Assembly: GCF_963665245.1 (NCBI RefSeq)
Contig: NZ_OY762267.1
Location: 4,002,001-4,066,000 of the forward strand
DNA: 64,000 bases
Source: an uncultured Paludibaculum sp.
Lineage (GTDB): Bacteria > Acidobacteriota > Terriglobia > Bryobacterales > Bryobacteraceae
Direction: 5' to 3'
Shown here: positions 52,007-60,653 of the stretch, piece after piece
Numbering within the stretch: position 1 is the first letter of the stretch
How the letters are laid out: every line of letters begins with the position of its first letter
The notes under the pieces: generated by a model
What the model was told of the DNA's origin: nothing
Database searches by the model: none
What the model saw: the letters and a program-made list of their open reading frames with translations, nothing else
Translations under genes and position numbers: made by a program

Positions 52007-52728
52007 GCCGTCCTGCCTTTCCGGATATTGCGAAGCTTGCCAGGATCGGCGCCGAGGGCGTTCTCCCGCTGACGCAGCAGGTCCGCCTTGGCCTGTTCGC
52101 AATGCAGCAGGGCAATCCGGGTGGCCAGTTCCTCGTCGCGGCGGTCCAGCGCGCGCAACAGTTGACGGTGCTCCGAGATGATCTCCTGGATGCGTTCCTG
52201 CCCAAACCCGAAAGTGCGCCGCAGGCTATCCACCAAGCCCCAATGGCATTCCAGCATCGACATGGCCTCCGGATTGTCCGCCGCCACGTAGATGATGTGA
52301 TGGAACTCCTTGTTCAACTCCAGGGAGGCGTCCAACTGTCCGGCACCGGCAGCTTCCTCGTACTTCGCCTGGACTCCGTGGAGCTCGAATATCTCCGAAT
52401 CGTTCATCAATTTGCAGGCGCGCCGAACCAGCAGCCCGTCAATGACACCGCGGATATCGTACATATTTTCGATAAAGCGGTTGTCCACCGCGCGCACGCT
52501 GGCGCCGCGGTTGGGCAGCACGGTCACCAACCCTTCCCCCTGCAGCATCTGCAACGCTTCGCGGATCGGCATCTGGCTCACCTTGTAGCGCTTGCTCAGG
52601 TCCGCCGATTTCAGACGCGACCCCGGCGGAAAAACTCCGCTCAGAATCTCGCTACGAATCCTCTCCCGGACCCTCAAATACACCGGATCCGCGATCCCGC
52701 CCGATTCACCGGAAGGATAGACAGTCAT
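52003..52728 (-). CDS. GntR family regulator (FadR/FCD subfamily)
   Basis: 241 residues. N-terminal winged helix ('VYLRVRERIRSEILSGVFPPGSRLKSADLSKRY' region, 'MPIREALQMLQGEGLV') and a C-terminal FCD all-helical ligand domain with metal-binding His residues in 'NKEFHHIIYVAA' and 'ISEHRQLLRAL'. FCD-type GntR repressors typically respond to sugar acids such as gluconate or uronates, consistent with the dehydratase it is coupled to by a four-base overlap. No clear operator could be identified. Confidence 0.92.
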   Translation of the reverse strand: MTVYPSGESGGIADPVYLRVRERIRSEILSGVFPPGSRLKSADLSKRYKVSQMPIREALQMLQGEGLVTVLPNRGASVRAVDNRFIENMYDIRGVIDGLLVRRACKLMNDSEIFELHGVQAKYEEAAGAGQLDASLELNKEFHHIIYVAADNPEAMSMLECHWGLVDSLRRTFGFGQERIQEIISEHRQLLRALDRRDEELATRIALLHCEQAKADLLRQRENALGADPGKLRNIRKGRTA

Positions 52729-52850
52729 TTCAATTCCCTTCTTCCACTCCCAAACACCGCGTTATTCTGATTCTCGGCCGCGCCGCGCGCCGTCCGCAAG
52801 GTTGCGAATCCGGCGCGTCCGGGATGCGGCCGCTGCCGGCACCGTGGCAA

Positions 52851-54341
52851 TCAATTCATGCCCGGCGCCTCCAGCTTCCACAAAGCGAGCGCGTGCGGCT
52901 CCAGCTTCACTTTCAAGCTCTCGGGTGTCGTGCCCGACGACTGATTCACCATCTGCAACTCGCACGGCGTGCCTGCATGCCCGATGCAGTTGCTGTGCTC
53001 GGCGTCGACCAGGTATTGCCGCAGCTGTGTGCCGGCCGACAGGCGCGCCGGCAGACCGCGCAACGCGATCTCCACGTTCACCGGCTTGTCTGAGTAGTTC
53101 CAGGTTTGCACCACAAGGCTGGAGCCGTCCATTGATGCCACGGCCAACGGACCGCCCACACCACTGTCCTGCCGCTGGCAGAGAACCTCATTGCCCTTGT
53201 GCATCGACCACATCTTCATCGCGGCCCCGAACGGAGCCATCTTCAACCCAGCGGCAAACTGCACCAGCGAAAGCTGAATCGGGTTGTGATAAAGCACCCA
53301 TGGAAACAGATAGTGATTCGGATTGTGCCTGGTGTAGTAGAAGAACGAACTCACGCCTGTGGCCTGCCTCAAATTCTCGGCAGCGTCGGGCACCGGCCCG
53401 GCTACGCCGATCTCGGTCTCGAACAACGGCAGGTCTTCCGGCAGCGCCAGTTTGCGAAGCCAGCCCTGGATGATCGACTGATAGTCCGCAATCGCAGCGA
53501 CGTTGGATTTCAGACCGTAATCGTGAAATGAGATGAAGTCCAGCTTCTTGGCCGGGTTTCGATCACGCGCGTAGTTATCGAGAAACCGGTACATACGCTG
53601 CCCCTGGTTGCCCTGGTCCGGCCGCGCATCCGGATCCTCCTGTCGAAATGGTTTGCCAACGACACACGGGCCACCCACCAGCAGCGGCAGGGCCGGCTTC
53701 AACTCCTGATTGACCTCGTTCACTATTTCGTAGCCGACGCGATAGAAGGCGTAGTACTGATCGTCGTCCAATTTGCCGAATTCGCCGATCCAATATTCAT
53801 TGAGCACCTCAAGGTAGCGCAGATTGGCGAACATCTTCTTGTAGCGCAACAGCCCGGTCTTCACCACCTCTTTCCACTGTGCCATGGTGATCCTGCCGTC
53901 CACGACCTCGCGCTCGTAGCGGCGAACGTTCAGCAGCAGTTCGTCGGAATGCTGGCTGAAGGCTCTCATGTAGTCTTCGAAGTGCACGGTGGTCTCGGTG
54001 ATGTGGTCACGGTCGTATTTGTATTTGATGTGGTCGTCTTTGTAGGTGTCCTTGCCGCACTGGAAGTTGAAGGTGTATTGCCCCGTCCGGTAGTCCCACA
54101 TGTCGTCCAGCGGCAGCCATACGCGCACGATCTTCGGCCGGCCGTACTCCCGCTCCACGGTGGCGGCCAGTTCCGGCGGAGGTGCGTTGCGCAGCGACGT
54201 GTTGGGATACAGATCAACCCGCCGCCACGGGCCCGCCACCCGGGCCGCATCCAGCTTGAATGAGAAATCCGCCGTCTGGGCCACGGCCAGTCCGGCGCCC
54301 AGCGCCAGGCCCGTCAGTATTGCGTGCAATGCCAATCTCAT
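52851..54341 (-). CDS. GH39-like clan-A glycosidase
   Basis: 496 residues, secreted (signal 'AILTGLALGAGLAVAQ'). A TIM-barrel glycosidase with the clan-A acid/base pair N181-E182 in 'LEVLNEYWIGE' and a nucleophile candidate E310 in 'LFETEIGVAG' at the end of a later strand, followed by a C-terminal beta-sandwich ('SSLVVQTWNYSDKPVNVEI'). GH39 members are beta-xylosidases, iduronidases and arabinosidases; the family number is by resemblance. Third gene of the TonB receptor transcript, 51 bases after the DUF6259 gene. Confidence 0.75.
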   Translation of the reverse strand: MRLALHAILTGLALGAGLAVAQTADFSFKLDAARVAGPWRRVDLYPNTSLRNAPPPELAATVEREYGRPKIVRVWLPLDDMWDYRTGQYTFNFQCGKDTYKDDHIKYKYDRDHITETTVHFEDYMRAFSQHSDELLLNVRRYEREVVDGRITMAQWKEVVKTGLLRYKKMFANLRYLEVLNEYWIGEFGKLDDDQYYAFYRVGYEIVNEVNQELKPALPLLVGGPCVVGKPFRQEDPDARPDQGNQGQRMYRFLDNYARDRNPAKKLDFISFHDYGLKSNVAAIADYQSIIQGWLRKLALPEDLPLFETEIGVAGPVPDAAENLRQATGVSSFFYYTRHNPNHYLFPWVLYHNPIQLSLVQFAAGLKMAPFGAAMKMWSMHKGNEVLCQRQDSGVGGPLAVASMDGSSLVVQTWNYSDKPVNVEIALRGLPARLSAGTQLRQYLVDAEHSNCIGHAGTPCELQMVNQSSGTTPESLKVKLEPHALALWKLEAPGMN

Positions 54342-54392
54342 CGTGGTACTACCGTTCCTTTCCTTTCACCTGTTGCTGAAGTCCTGGCGGCG

Positions 54393-56489
54393 CTACTCAA
54401 ACACCACCACGGCGATCTCCTGAGGGCGCAGTTGAGCGGGCACAGTGGCCAGCTTCCCGGCCACTCCCGCGCACTCCACTACCTTCTTTCCCTCCATCGA
54501 GACCCGCACCGGCTGCACCTGGCCGCTGTTGTTCCACAACACGACGGCGCGCCGCTGTCCCGAGGCGAAGGCGGTGGCCGTCACCGCTCGATTCTGATTC
54601 GTCAGTCCCTGGTCATCCAGAAAACGGCCATTGCCCAGCAGATCCCAATACCGGTCGCGGAGCTGGCTGACGGAGCGGATGTAGTCCCGCAGTTGAGTCT
54701 TCTGGTGGCCGCGAATGGTCTCCACGTCCGCGCGGTAGCGCACTTCCAGTTCGAAACGCATCCCGTAGGCCAGCGAGTGGTTCACCTGCTTGGGGTCCAC
54801 GCGCGGTGCCGCGTCACGAGACGTGATGATGATCTCCGGAAATGTGTAGCGGAACAACTGTGGAAACGACCGGCTGGTGAGCGCGCAACCTTCACCGGCG
54901 CAGTGAATGATGTCGGCGTACTGCGCGTAGATATCCGTATTGTGCTCGAACATCAGGCCGAAATGCGGATTGGTCTGCTTGAGACTGGATCGCAACGCCT
55001 TCAGCAGGTTCAGCCGCCCTTGCGTGAAGGCCGCCGAGGGCTTCACGTCGTCCTTCAGTCCAAAGCACGGGTAGGCCGGCATACCGCCCAATTGGTCGTA
55101 GATCAACGCGCTCGGGCCAAAGCCGAGCTTCTCGCGACCTTCTTTTACGAGCAGGTTGCTCCATTCGTCGCCCAACGTGCACGGCATGGCGAACAGTTTG
55201 CGTGTGTAGTTGCGCAACAGGCTGCTCTGATAGCCCTTGTTGTATTGCTCATAGTATGGTGTGCCCCACACATTCCGGGCCGCCAGTGCCGCGCCCCGCT
55301 GCGTATACCAGTCGGTGACCGGGTCCATCAAGTGCCCTTGCAGGTAGAGCAACGTGTGTCCGCCGCGAGTGGTGACTTCCGCCAGACCGCGCCGCAACGC
55401 GGCCTCTCCGCCCATCTCCGGGTCGGCTTTGTAGATGGGGTACTGGTTGTCGTGCCCGCCCTCGGTCCACCCGAAAAGAGACACCATGTCCATGCCGTTC
55501 TTTTGCGCCTCCTCATAGAGAAACGGGATGTCGTCGTAGTGCCACATCACGTCGCCGTACTGCTGGCGGAGGATCACCAGCAACATGCCCTTGAAGTGCG
55601 CCACCCAATCGGGAGGCGCGTCATGCCGGAACCAGGTGTTGGCCCATTGGCGGTACTTGCCGGCGCTGGCATGCCAGGTGCCCGGGTGCGGCGCGGTGAC
55701 GTACTGTCCGCTCTGCCAGGTCTCACCCGGGCGGACAAAGGCGTATTTGACGAAGGAATACGTCATGCTGCCGCCCTCGGTGAACATGCGCGACACCAGC
55801 AGGGAACCAGACAGAAAGCTCGGGTCATAGCTGGCGAAATAGATGCCCCGGCGATCGTTGGTCAACTCGTACCAGTCCATCGTGGCGTGGCCCGGGTAGA
55901 GCAGTTCCAGGCGCTGATCGGCCACGCCGTTCACCGGCGTTTCGATCTCGCTGAGGCCGTCGACGCGAGGCGTCAACGTCGACCGGACATTGCGGATGCG
56001 CGCGCCTGCGTTCTGCGGCCACAGCAGGTCGTCCGTGCCCGGCCCGCCGAGTGTATCTATGCCGCCTATCTCGGGGAAGAAGAACTCCGAGATTGTCACT
56101 TGCGAACCGTTCTGGATGCGCGCCTGCCACCGGATCTCGTCCTCCGACAGGGTCACGTCAATGGCCAGCCCGATGTCGAGCGTCTCCCCGCCATATCGCA
56201 ACGAATCGGCCACGATGCGGATGGTGTTGCCGTTCTTCTCCAGCCGATAGGTCTGCTGCCCAGGGTCGATGACATTCTCCAGCGAGCGGCCGCGTTGGAA
56301 GACAATCTTCCAGAAGCCCGCCTTAGGATGCGCGATGAGGTTCCTGGCCGGTGCCGAGCGCCGGTCAACCAGGCTGGTGAGCGCGCCCTTCTCGTTGAAC
56401 GCGATCTGAAGATTGGCATTCTGCAGCGCGACCTCGGCGCCCGCCAACGGCAATGCCATGAGTAGTAGAGAAGAAAACGTGTTCTTCAT
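54393..56489 (-). CDS. DUF6259-type glycosidase-like protein
   Basis: 698 residues, secreted (signal 'NTFSSLLLMALPLAGA'). An N-terminal beta-supersandwich like that of GH13/GH36-type enzymes ('LQNANLQIAFNEKGALTSLVDRR') is followed by a large TIM-barrel region with 'FGWTEGGHDNQYPIY', 'LIYDQLGGMPAYPCFG', 'FEHNTD' and a C-terminal beta domain ending 'VVLWNNSGQVQPV'. These proteins are probable glycosidases of unknown specificity; the Asp/Glu residues in those loops are candidates for catalysis. ATG at 56489 begins the signal peptide. A strong hairpin separates it from the receptor gene. Confidence 0.78.
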   Translation of the reverse strand: MKNTFSSLLLMALPLAGAEVALQNANLQIAFNEKGALTSLVDRRSAPARNLIAHPKAGFWKIVFQRGRSLENVIDPGQQTYRLEKNGNTIRIVADSLRYGGETLDIGLAIDVTLSEDEIRWQARIQNGSQVTISEFFFPEIGGIDTLGGPGTDDLLWPQNAGARIRNVRSTLTPRVDGLSEIETPVNGVADQRLELLYPGHATMDWYELTNDRRGIYFASYDPSFLSGSLLVSRMFTEGGSMTYSFVKYAFVRPGETWQSGQYVTAPHPGTWHASAGKYRQWANTWFRHDAPPDWVAHFKGMLLVILRQQYGDVMWHYDDIPFLYEEAQKNGMDMVSLFGWTEGGHDNQYPIYKADPEMGGEAALRRGLAEVTTRGGHTLLYLQGHLMDPVTDWYTQRGAALAARNVWGTPYYEQYNKGYQSSLLRNYTRKLFAMPCTLGDEWSNLLVKEGREKLGFGPSALIYDQLGGMPAYPCFGLKDDVKPSAAFTQGRLNLLKALRSSLKQTNPHFGLMFEHNTDIYAQYADIIHCAGEGCALTSRSFPQLFRYTFPEIIITSRDAAPRVDPKQVNHSLAYGMRFELEVRYRADVETIRGHQKTQLRDYIRSVSQLRDRYWDLLGNGRFLDDQGLTNQNRAVTATAFASGQRRAVVLWNNSGQVQPVRVSMEGKKVVECAGVAGKLATVPAQLRPQEIAVVVFE

Positions 56490-56540
56490 GAAAGTCCTTC
56501 GCCGGAAATCAGATATGCCTCTTTCGTCCCACTGCCCGGC

Positions 56541-56578
56541 CAGTGCGGGCGGCGGCCCCGTGGTCGCCGCCCGCACTG
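56541..56578 (-). terminator. Perfect 14-bp GC-rich hairpin between TonB receptor and DUF6259 genes
   Basis: CAGTGCGGGCGGCG and CGCCGCCCGCACTG are exact complements separated by ten bases, beginning 18 bases after the receptor stop on the minus strand. Without a T run it probably acts as an mRNA-stabilising or attenuating element that lets the receptor be made in excess over the downstream enzymes. Confidence 0.6.
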
Positions 56579-56596
56579 CGCCCTGGTGGCGGCCCG

Positions 56597-59500
56597 TCAG
56601 AACACCAGCTTCAACGCGAGTTGCATGTTGCGTGGATCGCTCACCGTGCTGGTCACTACTCCGAACGTAGATGAACCGAACCCGGTCCCCGGCGAGCCGA
56701 AGGTGGGTGTGTTGGTCACGTTGGAAGCTTCAGCACGGAACTGCGCGTGGACTCTCTCCGTCAAGAAGAAGCTCTTCAGAACCGAGACATCCAGGTTCTG
56801 CAGTCCATCGGTTTGGATGTTGGTCAGGTTGCGCGGCGCGTTGCCGGGGCTGCGCTCATCGGCCACGACGAAGGCGGCCGCGTTCAGCCAGCGGTCGATG
56901 GTCGGATCGGCTGGCCTCGGATCGCCGACGAGATTCGGTCGCGAACCGGCGAACAGTTTGCCGCCAGCGGCCGTGGTGACGCCGATGGGGCTACCACTTT
57001 GCAGGGTGAGAATTCCGTTCACCTGCCAGCCACCGGCCAGTGCGCGGTATAGACGCGCGCCGCGCTTGCCGAAGGGCAGATCGTACAGCACCGTTGCCAC
57101 CGCACGTTGCGGAAGGTTCAGCGCGGAGATCCCGCGTTCCAGGTTGATGTGCTCCCAATCCTGCACGCCGTTGGAGCCGCCCAGGGTGACTCCGCCTTCG
57201 TTGTTGTCCAGCAGTTTGGAGAAGGTATAGCTCAACAGCATGGTGAGACCGGGGGCCACTCGGCGCTGTCCGGTCACCGTGAGGGCGTGGTAAATGGAGT
57301 CGCCCCAGTTGTCCAGGACACTGACCGAGTTGAACTGAGGGTATGTGTTCAGTAGCGACGACAGTTGCACGGTCGGGTTGCAGATCAAGCCAGGTTGGAC
57401 CAGAGAGCAGTAAGGATTGGATACCGCGCTCTGCAGTTGTGCCGCCGTATACTGCTTGGCCACCGAAAATGGCAGGTAGTGGAATGCGCGGTTGGCCTGC
57501 ATGCCGGCGCCGCGGTTGGCTGCATAACCCACCTCCAGCATGAACTGGCCCGGCAACTGGCGTTGTACGTTGAAGTTGAATTGTTGGCTGTTGCCGCGTT
57601 GCAGCCAGCGCCCGGTGGCCGAAATGCCGGTGCCGATGCCGGCCGTCTCACCACCACCAGCGCCCAACGCGGGAATCAGGCCATTGGGGAAGGGGTTGGA
57701 CAACGGCGCCACCGGGTAGAAGCCGCCCTGGGTGGAAGCATTGGTGGCCACCACGCCGGTGTTCTGGTCGAAGCCGGATCGCCCCATGGTGATGTTGTTG
57801 CCCGTTGTCGGGAGGAAGTATAGGCCGTAGCCGCCACGAAGGACGGTGTTGGCATCCAACTGGTAAGCGAAGCCGAAACGCGGCTGGAAGTCGCGCCACG
57901 AGGTTTCGCGCACGCCGCGGTCAAATCCCTTATCACCGGGGAACGATAGCCCGCCCACCAGCGCGATGCCATTCGCGGTGAACTGCTTACTGGGGTCGAA
58001 GTTGGTCATGGCATTAAAGCGGTCTGTGTAAGGCCCCTCGTGCTCCCAACGCAAGCCCAGGTTCAGTGTCAGTTTCCGGGTCAGTTTCCAGTCATCCTGC
58101 ACGAATAGCGCCTGCGTCTTAATTGAGTAGGTACTGGTCGCGTTGATGGACCCGGTGCCTGAACCAGTCCAACCCAGCAGGAAGCTGGCCATGCCGCTGC
58201 CGATGTTGGTGCCGGTCGTGTTCGGGCTCACGCCCTGCGTGAAGCCGCGGTTGAAGGACAGGGTTAGCGGTGCGTCCGTGCGCTGCGTGTTGTTCAACCG
58301 GAACAGGTTCCACTCGGTGCCATACTTCATCGTGTGGCGTCCGAAGATCTGCGTCAGCGAACCGCCGGCGGTAGAAGCATAGTTGCCCTGACGGAATGGC
58401 GACGGATTGGGGCCGCCAAAGGTGGTGATGTCGCTGATATTGATGGTGGGGAACAGCTTCCGCTGCATCTGTGCCTCCAGATTGGCGGGCAGGCCCAGGC
58501 TGGCGATGGAGAATCCTTCACTGGGGCTGACGCTATCGATGCCGTATTTGTTCAGGCCGGCGCGGACCTCCAGCAGAAGACGAGGTGTCAGGACGTTGGT
58601 ATAGGTCACCACCGCGCTATCTCGCGGCAGGCTATTCTCGTCCTGCAACGGTTCGGCCGGCAGCCCGTAGTATTTCGGCCCGTACGGGTAGGTGCTGTTG
58701 TCGTGTGTGTAGCGCGCGCTGATGCGCTGCTGGTTGTTGAAGTTGTGGTCCACCTTGATGCCGTAGATGCGCTTGTTCTGCGGCGTCGAGCCCTGACCAT
58801 AGAAGTTGTTGGCACCCGTGCCGGCAATGCCCGCCTGGTTGCCCGACGGCAGGTACTTCAGGATGGCCCGCGCCACCGGCGAGATCTGTGATGACGGAAT
58901 CGCGTTGTTTGGAAATGGATCGCGAGCATAGCTGCCGCCACGTAGGCTGGTGGTGAGCGGATCGTAGATCAACACCTGGCGTCCGGTCGCGTCCAACGTG
59001 CCCTGGAAATTGCCCTCACGTTGATCCGTCGTGGGCACCGTGCGTGTGACGTTCGCTGCCGACCGCAACTGGAAGCCCTCATAGTTGAAGAAGAAGAACG
59101 TCTTCTGTTTGATCAGCGGGCCGCCGAACGTCGCGCCCCACTGGTTCAGCTTCGTATCGGCCCGCGACTTGCCCGCCCGGTTGGAGAAGAAGTCGTTGGC
59201 GTTCAGAACCGTGTTGCGGAAGTATTCGTACATCGAGCCGTGAAACTCGTTGGTGCCGGATTTGCTGATCATCAACACCACGCCACCGCCCGTACGACCA
59301 TACTCGGCGCTTGGGTTGCGGGTGATCACGCGGAATTCCTCCACCGCGTCGAGCGACAGGTACATGTTCGTGTTGCCCGTGGCCACGTTGGCTGCGGCGA
59401 TACCGTCCACCTGGTAGTTATTCGACGTCGAAGGTCCACCGCCGATGGACATGCTGCCCTGGTTGGCGCTGGAGACCGGCAATGCGTTGAAGTTCTTCCC

Positions 59501-60004
59501 ACCCAACGGCACCACGGTAGGCACCAGCGCCGTCAACTGGGTGATGTTGCGGTTCAGTACCGGCAACTGCAGAATCTTGTCGCGGTTGATCACGGTGCTG
59601 ATGCTGGAGGTTTCCTTTTCCAGCACCGGCGCCGCCGCCGTCACTTCCACCGCTTCCTGCACATTGCCCAACTCCAGCCGGAAGTCCAGGCGCAGCACCT
59701 GTCCTTCGTCCAGAGTGATTTTGGAACGTACGACGGGCTTGAAGCCGGTCTGTTGCACCCTTATCTCGTAGGCTCCGCGCGTCAACAGCGGGGCCACGAA
59801 ATAGCCTTCCGAGTTGGATTCGGCATCGCGCTGTATACCTGTCTCGGTGTTCCTGATGGTGATCGTGGCGCCCGGCACGGAGGCGTCGGTCGGATCGCTG
59901 ACCCTGCCCGTGATCTGCGCCGTCTGTGACCAGGCCGCCGGAGACAGGCCCAGCAGTACCAGCGCGAGGACGGACTTCCCGGTGAGTTGTAGCTGGTGGC
60001 GCAT
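56597..60004 (-). CDS. Large TonB-dependent receptor (Oar/SusC-like) with carboxypeptidase-regulatory-like domain
   Basis: 1135-residue outer-membrane importer. Signal peptide ('VLALVLLGLSPAAWSQ'), an N-terminal CarboxypepD_reg-like domain (about 27-115, 'ITGRVSDPTDASVPGATITI'), the plug ('VLPVLNRNITQLTALVPTV'-like region, 'DGIAAANVATGNTNMYLSLD', 'VEEFRVITRNPSAEYGRTGGGVV', about 130-260) and a ~850-residue beta-barrel ending in aromatic Phe ('MQLALKLVF'). This is the acidobacterial family thought to take up oligosaccharides. The ATG at 60004 lies one base after a small upstream frame (60006-60275). Head of the minus-strand catabolic transcript. Confidence 0.93.
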   Translation of the reverse strand: MRHQLQLTGKSVLALVLLGLSPAAWSQTAQITGRVSDPTDASVPGATITIRNTETGIQRDAESNSEGYFVAPLLTRGAYEIRVQQTGFKPVVRSKITLDEGQVLRLDFRLELGNVQEAVEVTAAAPVLEKETSSISTVINRDKILQLPVLNRNITQLTALVPTVVPLGGKNFNALPVSSANQGSMSIGGGPSTSNNYQVDGIAAANVATGNTNMYLSLDAVEEFRVITRNPSAEYGRTGGGVVLMISKSGTNEFHGSMYEYFRNTVLNANDFFSNRAGKSRADTKLNQWGATFGGPLIKQKTFFFFNYEGFQLRSAANVTRTVPTTDQREGNFQGTLDATGRQVLIYDPLTTSLRGGSYARDPFPNNAIPSSQISPVARAILKYLPSGNQAGIAGTGANNFYGQGSTPQNKRIYGIKVDHNFNNQQRISARYTHDNSTYPYGPKYYGLPAEPLQDENSLPRDSAVVTYTNVLTPRLLLEVRAGLNKYGIDSVSPSEGFSIASLGLPANLEAQMQRKLFPTINISDITTFGGPNPSPFRQGNYASTAGGSLTQIFGRHTMKYGTEWNLFRLNNTQRTDAPLTLSFNRGFTQGVSPNTTGTNIGSGMASFLLGWTGSGTGSINATSTYSIKTQALFVQDDWKLTRKLTLNLGLRWEHEGPYTDRFNAMTNFDPSKQFTANGIALVGGLSFPGDKGFDRGVRETSWRDFQPRFGFAYQLDANTVLRGGYGLYFLPTTGNNITMGRSGFDQNTGVVATNASTQGGFYPVAPLSNPFPNGLIPALGAGGGETAGIGTGISATGRWLQRGNSQQFNFNVQRQLPGQFMLEVGYAANRGAGMQANRAFHYLPFSVAKQYTAAQLQSAVSNPYCSLVQPGLICNPTVQLSSLLNTYPQFNSVSVLDNWGDSIYHALTVTGQRRVAPGLTMLLSYTFSKLLDNNEGGVTLGGSNGVQDWEHINLERGISALNLPQRAVATVLYDLPFGKRGARLYRALAGGWQVNGILTLQSGSPIGVTTAAGGKLFAGSRPNLVGDPRPADPTIDRWLNAAAFVVADERSPGNAPRNLTNIQTDGLQNLDVSVLKSFFLTERVHAQFRAEASNVTNTPTFGSPGTGFGSSTFGVVTSTVSDPRNMQLALKLVF

Positions 60005-60005
60005 G

Positions 60006-60275
60006 TTACCCTCGCACCGCTTGCTCCGCCGTGGCCGGCGGCAGGGGGGCCGTCCACCGCGGTGCAGGCCTAGTCGAGCCACCACGCAGGGCCGGTAATC
60101 CGGCCCCACGGCTCATTCCGGATCGTGAGCGGGTTCCCGATTCGACGAGGCCAGCCGGAACGGCATGGCTGGAACCGGTGATGGAACTGGTGAGAGAATT
60201 CGACCCAACTCCCATGGGGAAGCTGAGCGCAAGCCGTCTGTCGACGGCGACGGAAATCGCGACTAGGCGTTTCAT
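60006..60275 (-). CDS. Possible 89-codon leader frame coupled to the TonB receptor
   Basis: Starts ATG at 60275 behind an excellent AAGGAGGG ribosome-binding site (10 bases spacing) and ends with TAA one base before the receptor ATG (TAA-C-ATG). The translation begins 'MKRLVAISVAVDRRLALSF', then becomes Ser/Pro/Arg-rich with no domain. It may be a regulatory leader or simply a translated lead-in that couples ribosomes to the receptor start. Low confidence that the peptide itself has a function. Confidence 0.35.
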   Translation of the reverse strand: MKRLVAISVAVDRRLALSFPMGVGSNSLTSSITGSSHAVPAGLVESGTRSRSGMSRGAGLPALRGGSTRPAPRWTAPLPPATAEQAVRG

Positions 60276-60372
60276 TTTGCCCGTCCCTCCTTGAACGCGG
60301 CGCAAAGTGAGAGCTACCGAACCGAACGGCCGCACAGGGGCTGAACGGTGTCATTGAAGCAAGTCCTTTTGT

Positions 60373-60400
60373 ATTTTAGATCAAATCCGGCGCGTGTCAA
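60373..60400 (-). promoter_or_regulatory. Sigma-70 promoter of the TonB receptor transcript
   Basis: On the minus strand TTGACA (60395-60400), a 16-base spacer and TAAAAT (60373-60378). The -35 box is a perfect consensus match. Transcription would start near 60366, giving a leader of about 360 bases that contains the small upstream frame. Confidence 0.7.
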
Positions 60401-60497
60401 GGATTCTGTATCGCCGATGTCAAACGTCATGAATCGCCTGTATGCCAGTTAAATGTGGAGAATCGCGAGGTCGTCAGCACCTGCCGTCAAACTCAAG

Positions 60498-60525
60498 TTG
60501 ACTCAGTTTAGATTTTTGATATAAA
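60498..60525 (+). promoter_or_regulatory. Sigma-70 promoter of the MFS transporter gene
   Basis: TTGACT (60498-60503), 16 bases, TATAAA (60520-60525), about 130 bases before the TTG start of the transporter. Confidence 0.65.
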
Positions 60526-60653
60526 ACTGAATGGAACTGGCGGACCCCTTTCCCCGCGGAGGATCCGCTCGCTTCACCGCGAATCGAACATACTAAGTCG
60601 AGAGCGGACGGCTCAGCCTGGCCCGGCGTGCCGGCCCGCCAAGGAGTATCAAC

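Larger units (their letters stand above)
60276..60653. other. Divergent regulatory region between TonB receptor and MFS genes
   Basis: About 380 bases, much richer in A+T than its surroundings between 60360 and 60540. It carries the minus-strand promoter at 60373-60400 and the plus-strand promoter at 60498-60525; the stretch between them, about 100 bases, is a likely place for a regulator such as the clustered GntR protein to bind, but I found no convincing palindrome. Confidence 0.6.

Noticed and set aside
54324..56465. A 713-codon open frame on the plus strand
   Set aside because: Antisense to the DUF6259 gene; Arg/Val/Gln-rich with no domain, no ribosome site.
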